Shown: piece after piece, positions 1 through 13,470 of the stretch
How positions within the stretch are numbered: position 1 is the stretch's first letter
Layout of the letters: each line of letters begins with the position of its first letter
Translations under genes and position numbers: made by a program
The notes under the pieces: model-generated
Databases searched by the model: none
The model's input: only the letters and a program-made list of their open reading frames with translations
What the model was told of the DNA's origin: nothing
Assembly (NCBI GenBank): GCA_002633005.1
Contig: NMRA01000777.1
Coordinates: 33,879 to 97,878, forward strand
Source: Phoronis australis
Lineage: Eukaryota > Phoronida > Phoronidae
Reading direction: 5' to 3'
DNA length: 64,000 nt

Positions 1-3000
1 AAAATTTGGCGGATTTTCTGCAATATCCTCAGGCTGTTTTTCTAGCTCTCAGTCACAGCTGCATGCGACGGAAGTACGATCTGAAATAATGAACTCTGTA
101 AGCCTCCCTCGACACAGGTCTCCTTACAAAAGAGCAGTCTGGTAATATGTACCGAGGACGGACATCATCGCACAAATTGTATTTTCCGTTGTTGATGACA
201 ACTACCCGCCCTTGGCTGGAAGCATGAAATTTATACAATGGGTAGCAATACTGCTATTGCCGAGTAGCGCATTTGGCGACATGCAACAATCAAACCTATC
301 CAGTTGATAAGTTTTGAAATTATTTGCAACCCAGATCAACAAATTGCATCGTCATAAATTCAAAACTCAAGTATTTTCACAGCGAAAGAGAATTTTCAGT
401 GACTACCACGTAGTACGTTGACGCATACGACCACCGCTCCACGCTGCGGTTGTTTTTATCTCAGAGCCTGGGTTTATTTCAAACTTAATGTCGGTATCAA
501 TATCTTTTCATGTGACAATAGCTTAAGACATACTAGAAGAGGAATTCCTGTGTTATTGACTTTGCGGAGTCAATTTCTCTCAATCGCCTGTTTTAATAAC
601 AAACGCCCGGCAAGACTTGAAGTAATCAAACTATGAAACGCCTGTCAACAGGTTAAAATCCCCTTAGATATGTGAACTATGCTCTCACGGTTAACAAAAA
701 AGCCAGGCTTCTACGATTTCCTAAAACGTTTTATTGCTTGCGTCGAGAAGACTGTTTTCGTGTATTGTGGCAGACTGAATTTCACGAACAAAACGTCCGA
801 CCTACTAAGTATATTTACTATACAAGAGGAAAACTTGTGATTGCTACGGTTTATTTTAGATATCAAAGTTCACCTTCTAAACATTAAAACAGCATTTTGT
901 GACAGACTGAATTTCACGGACAAATGTCGAATATCACAGTTGACTTCCAAAACACTGAAACAGCACTTAGTACCAGCTTGGTCACAAGAAAGAAAAATAT
1001 ACATGATGACACGTTCGGTTACTGTTTCCTTTACTGTTTTATACGCCACTGAGCGCACTGCCCAGAAACACCAAATAAATATCAGATCTCCGATTGCCTT
1101 GACACAGAAAATCAGCCGTTACTCGGAAATAAATTGTCACATGTCAAATACCTATTGAAAGAAAAATATGTTTATACCAACAGGGCACTCTGTAACTGTT
1201 TATTTTATATCTTATGTAAAATTGGCTAAACTCTAAATCCTGCCGAAGCTTTCAGCCTGCACCCCTCGGGGTTCTAGCTCCGGGCGATAGTAGATTCGAA
1301 AACGCTGACGGATCGACGGATACACTTGAAACTTAACACTCCAAATATTTTCGTTTTAATCTAGACATTCGGTAAATATAACTATCCAGCAAGTCACGCC
1401 GTAAGTATTTCATAGATTCTGTCACGGTGTTGACTGGGTATTTTCTGCACGTGTGAACTCAGTTCTATACAGTGGTTGAGTTAGAAAAATGAACTTGTTT
1501 TTTAATTAATGAGCTAAAAGTTTCGTGTTCTTATACATTATATAATTTGTAACTAAAAATTCCCTTCGTATGAATCTTTGCTATTCCCTTTGATGGAGAA
1601 ACAAATATGCATGAAATGAAAAACATATTTTTCAGCAATCGTTCGATCATAAATAATCGAAATACTTCGTATATTGCTACTTTCCTTTTGTGAACGTGTT
1701 TTGTTTGGTCGAAAAGAATTTCAACTTGTTTTGTATTTCCACAAAGACGTTTAACGCTCGGTTAGTTTTTTGAAATTTGTGTAGAAAGGAGCGCCAAGAC
1801 CAAGGCGGGCTTGTTTCATTTTTTTGTATTTCAGATAACATCTGCCACGTTAACATTTTTGAAATGCTTGTTTATTATTTACGCATTTACTCGAGTGTCT
1901 TATAAAATAGAAATTAATGAGTCTGTTGGCAGACTTTTTATTCAACCAGACGCGTAGGTGTGCTGCGGACATACGTATCAGCAGATGGTAAGAACAATCG
2001 ATGCGGCTATTTTTTATAAAGGAGCTCAAGAACACATAACAAGAAAATGTGCAAATCGTCTAAGATGACATCAAAACACCGAATGATGCGTCACAGCCAG
2101 AATAATGTTCATTTTTATTTGTTTTCAAGATAGTGTTTTTTTAATCAGAGTCACTTTTGTTCGTGTATAGTGGTTTATCCGTTGGTTGCCCGTCTCGCGT
2201 TATACTTAGCCCTCCAGTGTCCGCTAATGGCACAAATTAGCGTCGCCTCACTTGAACGCTTGTAAACAATCTGTTTCGCCGCTGCAGATTCTTTAATTGC
2301 TAAATTCTGTGAACGGTTTTCATTTTTGTGGTTCAGGGATAGCTGTTCTTTCATTCACTAAAAAACGTGTGACATACTGACGCACAGTTACAAGGTGTTG
2401 GAATGTCTTGAATGGTTTTCAATTGGTGACCAGCAAGTGCAGCGGGTATTTATTCCATAGTTGATGTTACGTAACGGAAATGTCACAATGACGTCCGCAA
2501 GACGTGCAGCAAACGGAAAATGTCTGTTTTATCATTCTGCTAAAGTCTGATCGCGAACGTGGCGTTTGGCTGAAAAAATTAGGGATTTGAAACGTAGTTT
2601 TCGGGATTGACAACGTTATCTGATTTTTAAGAGACGAATGAATAATCCAACCGCTTTGAAACGTTACCTGGCAACACGAAGAAGTGGTATATGAATGACC
2701 GCAATAACAGTTCCTGGGACAAATTGAAGAAGTCAAATCCTTGATACAATGTACTCTTACAGCGCTGTTTCTGAGACCTTCACTCGGTTTCAAACGGATG
2801 GGTTTCATTTCATTAAGCGCATAGTTTTGCACCCACCCCCGCCGTATCACCCGAGATGAGTGTCAGTTACTCCGCAAATGAGGCGAGGGTGGTTATTGTT
2901 GGAATAGACAATATTAGACCATAACTTGATAGACAACCTGCTTTTCAAAATGCCATTAGACCGAATATTTTTCCTTACAGCTAATTTCCTCTTAAATTTG

Positions 3001-5994
3001 TAAAGCTAATTTCTCTTGTCGCTTCTCCTCTTATCGCTTTTGAAAATATACCTTTGATAAAAGTGCTGTCAAACAGATTTCTGTTATAATTTTTTAGCAA
3101 GTAGTGAGAAAGGAAGTATTTCTGTTGCTGTAAAAGTTAATTTATTTGGTACCCGAGCATCAACCTTCATGGAATACTTTTGAACCTTTTCTTTTTTAAG
3201 ATTGTTTGATTCATCGTTTTTTGACACGATAAGTAAAATCAAATGTCTGTCGTATTGTGTTGTGGCAAGACCGAGCACTAAACGAAAGGCACAGTAGACT
3301 AGCGTGCACTTTACAAGAGACCTTCGTCCAAAACCTTCGTTGCATTCCATGACGTAAGACACTCACGAGTAGAGCTAGCGTTATCGCGCCCTTTGCTTGT
3401 GATATCTCGCGAATTCATGCGTGAACTTCCGTTTTTCACGAAGTTCTTCCTTGCGTCTACGCGACACAGTCCTTGTCTTCATTACTGTGGTTGTTTGCTC
3501 TATAAATTACTCTATTTACGTACCTCATTACCCAAACATACGCCGAGTTGGTATGGGCAATTGTGGGTGGATTATCAAAAAATCAATTGCTAACTTTGTT
3601 TGCAATGCATATTTCAGAAGCTCTGACGAAAAAACAAATCCTTAAGATTAACAATCGATTGATTAGACACCCTTTAATTTCATTGGAAAATTTGCATTGT
3701 CATTACCACGACACTGTGGGTGTGTGAATGACCTTACGTGTCAGGAAATTTGATGAATAGTGTGTGATATTTTGAATAAGTCTTTCTCTTTATCGCATTA
3801 TTCTTTTTACTTTAACGCAACCGATTGCAAGAAAACTTAACATGGATGGCCAATATTTTTAAAATGTGAATATTGTAACTCCTATCTCGCTTTCTAATTG
3901 GCAAAGAATTTTTAAACCACAATGACTTCATGGCGACATCTCTTAAAAGGATTGTGTCGCGGGATTGACAATTTTCCAAGTGCAGACTGGCTTACGAATG
4001 CCGCTTGGTCAAACCACAAATACCGTACTTTAACACTACCGCAATATCAAAAACAACTTTGCGAGATCCTCCTAAATGCTCTCTACTATTCAATTTTCTT
4101 CTTTTTAAGATCTGTATTAAACATATTCTTGCTTGTTTTAGGATTTTGAAATCGTCAAAGAAGATGGAAAACTGGCAGCCTTGCCAAGCTAATTTTAGTT
4201 GCGGTTGCCACGTTGTTTGTGGTTTCACGGAAAATTCACATGCCAATCTCTCCTCTATACCGCTGAATTGAAAACAATCCCTCAAAAACCTTGCACAAAA
4301 ATTTGGTGATCAAGATGCAGTTCGAAATAGGGTACAAGGAGCTCGCGTGTGGAAGACAGCGATCCTTAACTGAGTTGTTCATGAATCGGTTTGTATGAGG
4401 AAAATGGAAACAGAAGATTTGGTAGTGTCTCTAAGCTACACTTATTGGAAAACAGATACGTGAAACGATTAGGCGAATTCTCGACCTCTAAATTACGGAA
4501 CCTTGTAAATTTCAGCTCGCGATATCTTAGTTACATTGAGCGCTGTCTTTTTGTAATGCGACTGTTACCTTGGAACACCATCTGCTTTTCAAAGTGGCGA
4601 GTGTTGAATGTTTTGATTTTATTTTGAAATCTTTGCAAAAACGTCGAGTCGGGAATTAGCACTTCTTGCATTCAATGATTATACTGTGGTTGGAAAAAAG
4701 CTCTCAAGTGTTATTTTTGGCTAATAAACCTCTTCGTGCCATTTATCTTACTTTGAAGTTGGCCGTTTTCGACCGGGTCCCACTGATTCCGCGCTCAATC
4801 TAACTTAATAAGGTCACTGGCCAAGTGTGACATGTATTACTGGGACGACATTCTAAAGATTCCTCTTCGAGATTCATATTCTTGCATTAAATATGGGCTT
4901 TATTATTATTCACTGAAATAAACAACATACCGTCTGTAAACAAGTCAATTACTATAATTACTAGCCGTCACGAGAATTAATCGATCTTAACCATATTGAA
5001 TAAACCCATATGGGTTCAAGCGCTTGCTTGCTCGTTCATCCTACTAAATACTCGTGTTAATCTGTTTTCGTTAGAGTGTTTTAACTGTTGACTTAGTCAG
5101 TCACTATCCTGTTCAGTAATAAGAAATGAGTGTTTGACTTATTGTTTGATCTTCTGATCGATTTACACAAGCAAGTACCCATGACAGAATATCTTGTTTT
5201 TGTGTTTATATGTTTGTCTTCAAGGACACGCCTTTAGTTACCGGTGGCATAATTAACTTAAATTTGCTGTTCAACTTTTGAAGAGTATGCCATTTCGATG
5301 TGACATGTCAGATCAGTTTCTTACCATGGTAAGTGATCGAAGTTCACTTAATGCTATTCTCGGACACTGTTAAAGGGAGACTTTGTAGAATGGCAAAGCA
5401 ATAGCTAGTGTATAAAAACATGACATGTGCGTCACATGTCACGTTAGGCTAAAACAGGCTATCTAAAGCGTGCACTTTGACTCAGGTAAACTGGCTTGAA
5501 AATAGCACTAACGAGATAGTTTATCTTTTACGCTAAACTTGGGTATCGTACCACTGCGCCCAAGGCAGATATACACATGTGGGCGCATATCGTCGTCACT
5601 ATTTGGCGTCCCGTGTCCCGCGTCCCGTGTCCTGAGGCCGAACGGCGTCCACAGCTCTACCTCTAAACAGTTTGCATGATTCTTTGTGAATTTTGTCAAG
5701 TATGCTCCTATGAACGTGACGACCGATGACAACAATTTTCGAAAGCATGCAACTGTGCCCTCTGGTGATAATTTCATTTTTACGTTTTCTTCTGTATCTA
5801 CCATACTCCTTGATAGATTAGTATAAGATTTGGCAAATCATTTTTACTCGTTAAGGAGACGACGACACCTTTCCAATTTCGGACGTACTGTGACATCTCT
5901 CTACGGCCATTTTTTCCGAATCTTTTAACGTCAGCCTTTCCATAGGCCGAGGCACTCGAACCATCATAAATGGCAAAGTGAACACATTGAAGAG

Positions 5995-6640
5995 ATCGGC
6001 TAACGTTGATTTGAGTCCGATTACTATGGAGCCTCTTAGTGGCATTTTTGTTGCTGCCTCAAGTTTCATGAAATTCCTTGATGGAACTTCATGAAATTTC
6101 ATATATTATCATAAATGTTTTATTGAGGACTAAGCACGGGACGAATCTGACTACTGTAGCGTCCTCATAATGGCCGGTACGTTCCTGTGAAGGAGATGGC
6201 AGTACCTACTAGTTACAGACGGATGCCATATTCTTTCCACATCTCTTTTTGGCTTCCCCCCCACCACTTCCTATCCGCCAAGCCCCGTAAAGAATCTCCA
6301 CTGGTGAAAGTTGGTGTTCCTGTTGAGGAGAGCTTGGCCGACATTGAGTTTCGGACAGATCTACTGTGACGTTTCCTAGTGGTAATTTTGGTTTTCTTTG
6401 CTCAGTGCTGTCTCATTATCTGCCAAATTTTTTGACGGCCTTCATGAAATTTGGTGCATCTTATTTTATTGAGGAAAGCTGGTGTTAATTTTCACTGATA
6501 TCAGTTCTGTGGCACCCCCTAGTGGAAAATTGTCATCCCGTCTGCCTTAATATCTACCAAGATCTTAGATGGATCTTCTTGAAATTGGAAAAGTGTGTTC
6601 GTAATATGAGTTAATTTTCTAAAATATTCCACTACCATGG
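5995..6640. repeat. Degenerate tandem repeat with CCTAGTGG and TTCATGAAATT
   Basis: Two to three diverged units contain CCTAGTGG..AATTTT, a CTGCCTCA or CTGTCTCA block, TTCATGAAATTT and TATTTTATTGAGGA. No gene recognised. Confidence 0.4.
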
Positions 6641-9600
6641 AAGTGTTTAAAAATGAGCAACTCTTACATCTTTACCGCTTGTGATAAACACGGTGGGCGA
6701 ATGAGTCTTATAATTTGAAACGTAATTACGTACAAGTGCACTTAACGATCCATAAGGCTCCGTGGAGATCGGTAAATTGTCAAAGGCTGAGTTTTAGAAA
6801 ATGTGTGTTCCCGTAGACATTTAAAATGTCTATGGATGCTTTACGTAAACGATATAGCCAACCTGATGTACTACACGACATCTACATTATCATGCACTTT
6901 AATCACGTTCTTTTACGTAAATGCGAGACCCCAAATGGTAACTCCACCTGGTGTTCGGTCATGTCGTAGCATGATCATTCCCTAGCTTTTGTTAGTCAGT
7001 CTTCGACAGTCTCGTCTTTCCCCTGTTGGGTGTAATCTACTTTATTTGTGGGGGTTGCAGGTACAAAATTCAGATGCCCTCTCATTTAGAAATTGGACTT
7101 GAAAGAAGGAGAAGTGAGCTTCCATGGAAAAGTTACCAGTGCAATCTCATTTCAGAAACACGACAAACCAGATCCTGTCGTATGACTGAATCTAGGCAGC
7201 ATTTGTCTTAGTTACCGATTCTAAGCGTAGAAAAATGCGCGTGCACTGATAACCACGCAGATTCTTTGAGGTTTTTTGCAGTTGCGATAGAATAAATACC
7301 TGTACGTATAAAAATAGTATTCAAATATGGCACTGGAAGGATGTTAGCTGTTGGGTTATATATGAGCCTTCATGAAACATTGTTATTAATGCGGCGGTCG
7401 GTTCGAACCAGTTCATGCAGCAAGGAATCCACGTTACAGCACCATGGTTGAATTCTTTTTAGCAAAAAATGAAAGCCATGATGTGGTATCATTACCTGTA
7501 ATTATAAGTGGTTATGACGCTATAACGAATTCTTCTGCAGTGAAGTAGGCACTGGGCGGGTCATTGCCACGTGCAGTTGATTAATTTGCATATTAACATT
7601 TGTTTTCGTGTATGGTGAATCATTTGTTTTCGTTTATATTTAAGGGGAAATAACATGATTCCTATAAGAACCCGACGGCTTCTGTTAAGTTAAATTATGT
7701 CGTGGATGGGAAATTTTAACGGTCAAGTTGCGGCCAGGATCTGTTTCACTCACTGATGTTATCCTCGCACGGGCTAGACATACGGGGGGATGGTGTTTAC
7801 CCATATCTACTTCTCCGGTACTCAAACTACTTACTGAGAACTTGGCGTGTCTGCATTGTACGTAACGAAAAAATAGCTCAGTTGATGCTTCAAAAATGCT
7901 TAACCAGGTCTTTCGCAATAGAGTGTATACACAAGCATTGAGGATTGGTAACCGACCGCATGCTTTCGTGAATGGGTATTAATACTTGATCTCATCTTGT
8001 TTAGGACTGGCATTTCTAAATCAAGATAGAACGTGCTTTGGAATGTATGGTGCTATGAGCGAAATGATGGTTTCAAAGTTATGAATAAATGATTGATTAC
8101 TTATTTGATGTATGTTAATAACCTCAAGAATTCCATACCTCAAACTATTTTATGAATGGACACAAAAAGAATGATACCCTGTCATGCCAAACGGCATTTC
8201 TGTCGAAGCGAAAACAATGGTTTATTAAAAATCGGTTTACTGACGTGTCAGCGTAGTCAAACTATACACAGTGATCAGCAGGTGTCGCTTTTGGCGTTTC
8301 GTCACGGACTGTTGAGATACCGTGTACGTTTTCTTTTTTTACAAGAGGCATTGTGTGATTTTGAACATGTGGTAAATCCATTCTGTAAAAACTTAACGTC
8401 TTTGAAATAGAGGATGAGTTTCATTTTTAACTCAGTGTTTATTGAATGACGATGTTGAGCAAATGATTATCCCGCAGTAAAAATGTGGACTCTGATTTCT
8501 TGATGTTCAAGAAGAGTGTGATCGAGGCTTTTTCTAAAAGGGTAGCAGAGTTTTCAACACAAATATTGCTCAGTAGAAGTATTTTGTTATTTCCGTTATT
8601 TTATTTATTTGATAAGTACCATTGAGATGTTGGGTACGTATGTACGATTATTTACTAATTGTTAAGGCAGTAACTTAGATGAACCTGCTTTAACCAATTT
8701 GACATGACAAAAAATCTTTCATATGCAAACTACATGTATATGAGTACAAATGAAAGGACTAAACTTTTCACGACATTTGGACGTGGATATGTGCATACAC
8801 TGTCGGACGTTTTTCTGAAATTCTTTTAAGCATCACTGGTGACACCAATAACTGCTTCCATAGCAAAACGTTATCTCGCAAACCAATACCAACTGTTAGA
8901 AACACACAACGTTCAATCATGTCGAGGCCACAGGTGTATACTTGCTGACTTATCGTGAAAAGTTTTTCCGAATCATGTTTCCTAATGTATTAGGCTAAAA
9001 ACTGATGTTGTAAAACTAAATTAGCAAGGTGTTCCTACCAACAGCGTCTAACGCAGCCAAAATGTTTTCAGCATGGTGAAATTAAACGGCTGAGGGACAG
9101 TTCACTAACAGAATAAGAAAAGTTTCGGTAACAGGACCTAAAATGTCTAGAACACATGTACTCAAACGTCTAAATATATGTGAAATGTGAAAAACAACAG
9201 GCGCACATAGTAAAACATTGTTCCGGATAGCATGGAACTTCCCTGTACGTATAACAAATAATGGACGAACTAACATTTTTTCAGCACACAACAGGTGTTA
9301 TTTAATTGAGTGAAATACCATAACGCTTCCACTACACATGTGTCGCCAGCTTAGGGTAATCAACTAATCGTCCAGAGATTTCATATGTTCCACGGAAGTT
9401 AGTGTAATTAAGGTACAGTTACTTCCGGGATATTTCTGGCCGATATTGAAAGTTTGTCGTTTTTCACTCGAGGAAACGAATAAGAAAATTCATCAAGCAT
9501 ACTTCAAATCTGTGATGGATTTAGGGGGCCGGGAGGGGGGGGGCAGGCAAGGTGTCATGTGAATAAGGTAACCGATGTTTAGACCATACGCAAGCAATGG

Positions 9601-10377
9601 CCGATGTACAGGGGCAATTCGGGGTTTAATCTTACCTCGAGCGGGTGCAACCAAAAATCGCCCTGGTCACAACTGCGCCCGGCGCTGGTGCAGCAAAGCA
9701 GCTCGTCGCAAAATGATACATCCGCTCCTTTTTAGTGTTTTGACACGTTTTTAAACAATCTCTTAAGACATTTCGGTGAACACAATCAGCAATGCATGCC
9801 CACGTTTGTTTTTGTCTCGACGTGACTCCTTTGTACCGGCGTCTGTGACGCACGATTAATAGGAGTTTGCATGGTCAAAGAGACGTTTCTCCAATAGCAC
9901 ACGTCTTAATGGGGGTTATGAGTAGCGCTAAATGGAGAAACCAACTGTGGGTTCCCGGCCCGCTTTCTCCGGTCGTGGTTTTCTTGTCTGTTTTAAGATA
10001 TTTTAATTACAGTGTCAGCTGCCCGCCACAGGTGACGAAATAACTAACAATATCGACTGTAATGAAGAAAGCTAAGAAATTGCGTTCTAGTTTTTAATTC
10101 AAGAAACTTCATCAGAGCAAGAAGCCAACAATAAATTTGCATCAGGGAGAAATTGTTGCACGGGTATGCAGCATTTAAAAACGTACGAGAGCACTTCAAG
10201 GTCACTTGTCCCGCTGCCTTCTATCTGTGTTGTACTAGCCTGACCACGTTGGTTCTGTTATACTCAGTAACAACTGACTCTATAATGTCATTACAAAATA
10301 AATGTCCATATTTCTCACTTTCAGGGAACTTACAGTCTTGTGCAAGCATGCTGCCTTTTGTAATATAATTTTATTTA

Positions 10378-10384
10378 TTTTCAG
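10378..10384 (+). other. 3' splice site before the neurotrophin coding exon
   Basis: A T-rich tract ending TTTTCAG lies immediately before the short 5' leader of the neurotrophin start codon. It implies at least one upstream non-coding exon. A second CAG occurs a few bases later and could be used instead. Confidence 0.6.
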
Positions 10385-10399
10385 TTACTTCAGAAAGCG

Positions 10400-11110
10400 A
10401 TGCTCATTGGAGCCGTATGGCTCAGCGTCTCCTCTGTCGTCACCAGCGCCCCAACGGTCAACGGCGAGTCCGGACACAGGAGACGTCAAAGAAAACGCCA
10501 ATTAAGAAACATTTCCCTGAGTACCGAAACACCCCATCGGTCGCGAAAACTGCATCTCGATTTTATCCCCCCAAATCTTATTTCTGACTTCGTGATGTTC
10601 TCAACAGAGAAACCACGTGATCCTCCACGTAGCGTAGTGATATCGGAGTCACTTACGCCAGACGAACTGAATGTGGGAAGTGGCGACACCTATGACCACC
10701 TCACAAATTCCACGACTAGCCGTAGTAAGAGGTCTTCACGAAGAGCTGGTGCAATTCGTTATTCCATCTGTGACAGTGTTAGCAGCTGGAACCAAAAGCA
10801 TAAAGCTCGCACAATAATGCACAATGAGGTTCGCGTGGCCCAGAAAATAAAAAACGGCAGAATTACCGTAAACCAGTACTTCTACGAGACATATTGTCGC
10901 TATGACAACAGACCTTGCACAGGAATTGACACGTCACGATTCTTCTCAGTGTGTGAAACGAAACATATCGACGTATTAGCCAGGGTAGTAAATAGTCTTG
11001 GTCAGGAACAGTGGGATTTTATAAAAATACGCGGCTCATGCAATTGCGCCCTCTATTTGAGAACTGATCGTCAACCGAGCATAATAGACCACTTGGATAG
11101 GATAGGATAA
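10400..11110 (+). CDS. Neurotrophin precursor (NGF/BDNF family), single coding exon
   Basis: Encodes 236 residues. Neurotrophins are secreted dimeric cystine-knot ligands of Trk and p75-type receptors that support neurons. Residues 1-18 look like a signal peptide with a hydrophobic core (GAVWLSVSSVVTSA). A basic prodomain follows, with N-glycosylation sequons at N37 and N103 and a furin-type site RSKR at 108-111, giving a mature chain of about 125 residues. The mature part opens with SICDSVSSW, matching the family SVCDSVSEW, and has QYFYETYC and GIDTSRFFSVC in the right places. Six cysteines (C124, C166, C173, C185, C214, C216) are spaced 42, 7, 12, 29 and 2, close to NGF. The ATG lies 15 bases after a 3' splice site (TTTTCAG at about 10384), so the gene follows the vertebrate layout of non-coding 5' exons plus one coding exon. 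The stop is TAA. The 5' exons could not be located. It is divergent, so subtype names such as NGF or BDNF do not apply. Confidence 0.93.
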   Translation: MLIGAVWLSVSSVVTSAPTVNGESGHRRRQRKRQLRNISLSTETPHRSRKLHLDFIPPNLISDFVMFSTEKPRDPPRSVVISESLTPDELNVGSGDTYDHLTNSTTSRSKRSSRRAGAIRYSICDSVSSWNQKHKARTIMHNEVRVAQKIKNGRITVNQYFYETYCRYDNRPCTGIDTSRFFSVCETKHIDVLARVVNSLGQEQWDFIKIRGSCNCALYLRTDRQPSIIDHLDRIG

Positions 11111-12870
11111 ACGCAATAAGTACGTGTGGCATTCGTGGTGGAAATTACGTGATTGCATGAACGGGACTCGACTTTGACCATTTTTTCTGTATAGGTTAAG
11201 TTCAAGTTTCCATTTCTGATGTTGACATGGTAATTAACTCTTGATAATTATCAACAGGCATGAATTGACACGTCATGGACTAAGTCTTGTTTCAAAATTT
11301 TAAGTCACATTCACGTAACTTCCCGTTGATGGTATCAGGTGTTTTTATTCGCGATACTCACGACTACTGCCCTTGAGATTATTCATATGTGCAACATTAT
11401 AGTTTGTTTGGTCGTCAGTATTCCAAAGATAAACGCGAGTTTAGCTTTTATACAGCCAAGCTAAGATGACTATTAATTAATTAGAATGATGATATCGAAG
11501 TTTACTTTGTGAACTCGATGAGATTTTGTTTAAATAAAATCAACACTGTTTTTCTGTGAAACAATGACATCATAACATTTCGACTAACAAACGACAATCG
11601 TAGTTTTTATGACTAGGTAATTGTAGTAGTCAAGTGAACTCATATTTCGCTAGCGGAGGATGTTGTGATCACGTGTTCTTGTAAAAGACATAGAAATGAC
11701 TTGTACTTTCTATACGATACAAATTGACGAGCAATTCCAGGCTATCCAATTGGTGTAATAACTGTTGTTGATTTAGTTGACGAAGCTTTCGCGGTTGAAT
11801 AAACAATAATTTAAATACTAAAACGTGATAACATTGGTGTATGTTGTGGAGCTCACGCGCCACTAGCGTAGCAAGAGGGGACACAGTGGGAACCTCTATT
11901 CATTGCAAAAAAGACCTCCTCCTTATCAAAATTCCTTTCAGTTCTGCGTTTGGGCCTCCTTAGTTGGAGAGTACACCCAGGTTGCCATTCATTTCACGCC
12001 CCCCTCCGACCGACACTTTCGCTTTTGGTCCCCTGTTTAATACTTCTGGCTGCGCCAGTGTTCACGTGATTTGATTTTTTGAATGTTCATTTGAGATTGT
12101 ATAGATAAACTTGCAGCTTTTCTAAGCTGTGAGTTAAGAAATTGCTAAAAAAAATCTCTGTCAAGGTACCGGGAGAACAAGCGAACGGCAAATACTCAGT
12201 GAATGAGTGATCAACTCCGTCGCACCACCTCGCGGCGTTATTTGTAGATCACCATGGTTGGCCTCTAGAGGGCGCTCATTGTCAGTGTAAGGGAAATAGT
12301 TAATCGTTATTATTGTGACTGTATCTATGTTATTATTCTGTTGATGTCTCTTTAACTTAATTTATTTCTTTTTACTGATATACTGTAAGAAACGAAAAGG
12401 GTTGCCATATGCTTTGGCTCAACCTTAGATTTTCAAAAAAAAAAATATCCGTCGGTTTTTGCCGAAGTTAGGATTATTATCCATGCAGGTACGGTGTGCG
12501 GGACAGTGTATCTAGTCTAGTTAGATCACGATCTTGGAACAACACTGCTCTCATTTAAAAAAAACAAGTTGACCTAATGATGGACACGCAGTTCAATTTT
12601 AATCAGGGGTTGCTGCGTGATGAGAATCCCGATTTGTGTACTTGTATGCCTAGTCCTTTTAACAGAAAGACAAACGGTTGTGTTTTTAATAAACGAGTCA
12701 AAACGTTGTTATTTTGTTATGTATTCTGGCAAATACTACACTTATTTTGATAAGATCATACACAACAACCCAGAGTTATTGCAATCAACAAACATTCATT
12801 ACCTAGAGTCTTGTGTGAAATCATTCGGAACACCTCGGTATTTGCATATCCTCAAATTTTCTCTTGGCGC
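11111..12870. other. No gene recognised in 11.1-12.9 kb
   Basis: Probable neurotrophin 3' UTR at the start, then AT-rich sequence. A 133-codon frame at 12617 runs into a foldback element and is not convincing. Confidence 0.5.
11533..11538 (+). terminator. Candidate poly(A) signal of the neurotrophin gene
   Basis: This is the first canonical AATAAA after the neurotrophin stop codon. It would give a 3' UTR of about 430 bases. Position and motif are the only support. Confidence 0.4.
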
Positions 12871-13195
12871 ATCCGGAACTCCTCGGGCATTTTCGTATTC
12901 TCAAATTATCCCGAGGTGTTTCATACCTGAGCATGTGCAAATGTCAATCATAACATCAAATGGATTTGGTCAAGAGTCGGCTAATGATGACCAAGAAGGT
13001 TTCAATCAAAGTCGGTGATGACGTTCAAGCAAGCAACTTCCTGATGGACCGTTTCTCTTACTTTGTTAAAAGCTTGTTATCACGGGGTTATCACCACGCA
13101 TTCAATGGCATTCTCCATTTTGGGGGTTGAAATTCGCACATGTGCAGATATGCAACACCTCTGAGGAATAATTTGAGATTCACGAGGTGTTCTGG
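12871..13195. mobile_element. Foldback element, about 325 bp, with inverted repeats of about 65 bp
   Basis: The left arm (12871-12945: GGAACTCCTCGG, CTCAAATTATCC, GAGGTGTTTCATA, GCATGTGC) matches the reverse complement of 13136-13195. A third partial arm lies directly before, at 12823-12862. Each arm contains its own smaller inverted pair, CACCTCG and CGAGGTG. No target duplication was identified. Confidence 0.55.
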
Positions 13196-13470
13196 ACATC
13201 TCTTGGACGGGAACTTTATCAGCGGATGAGTGAAGTTCAATCATTCGGCCAAACATTTTCTTCTAGGTATGTGTTCAGATAGTTTGATAGTCTCAAGTGT
13301 TGAAAGTGTCATCGTACTTTCGCCACAAGCATAATTCATCTTACATAGCAACGTCATCGCTTTCTGGCTTTGCTTAAATTGAAATTGTTTACAAGTTGCA
13401 TAGAGAACCCCTGGCGGCCATCATGGCGACTGAACCGCCAACAGAGCGTTAGAATGCGGGTTCTGCGCTG

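Larger units (their letters stand above)
1..10384. other. No gene recognised in 1-10384
   Basis: Apart from the degenerate repeat near 6 kb and a G-run at 9524-9543, I see only short random open frames and AT-rich sequence. Non-coding 5' exons of the neurotrophin could lie here but cannot be told apart. Confidence 0.5.

Noticed and set aside
2467-2850. 127-codon open frame on the minus strand
   Set aside because: Composition is not protein-like, no splice or start context, and no recognisable domain; expected by chance in this length of sequence.
5508-6102. Two adjacent minus-strand frames of 98 and 83 codons
   Set aside because: They overlap a degenerate tandem repeat and show no shared start, splice or domain evidence.
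9524-9543. G-rich run as a possible G-quadruplex
   Set aside because: An isolated homopolymer-like tract with no conserved partner; could be sequencing noise.
12617-13018. 133-codon open frame beginning with a hydrophobic stretch that could be a signal peptide
   Set aside because: Its second half lies inside the foldback element and repeats that element's arms, so the frame is probably fortuitous.
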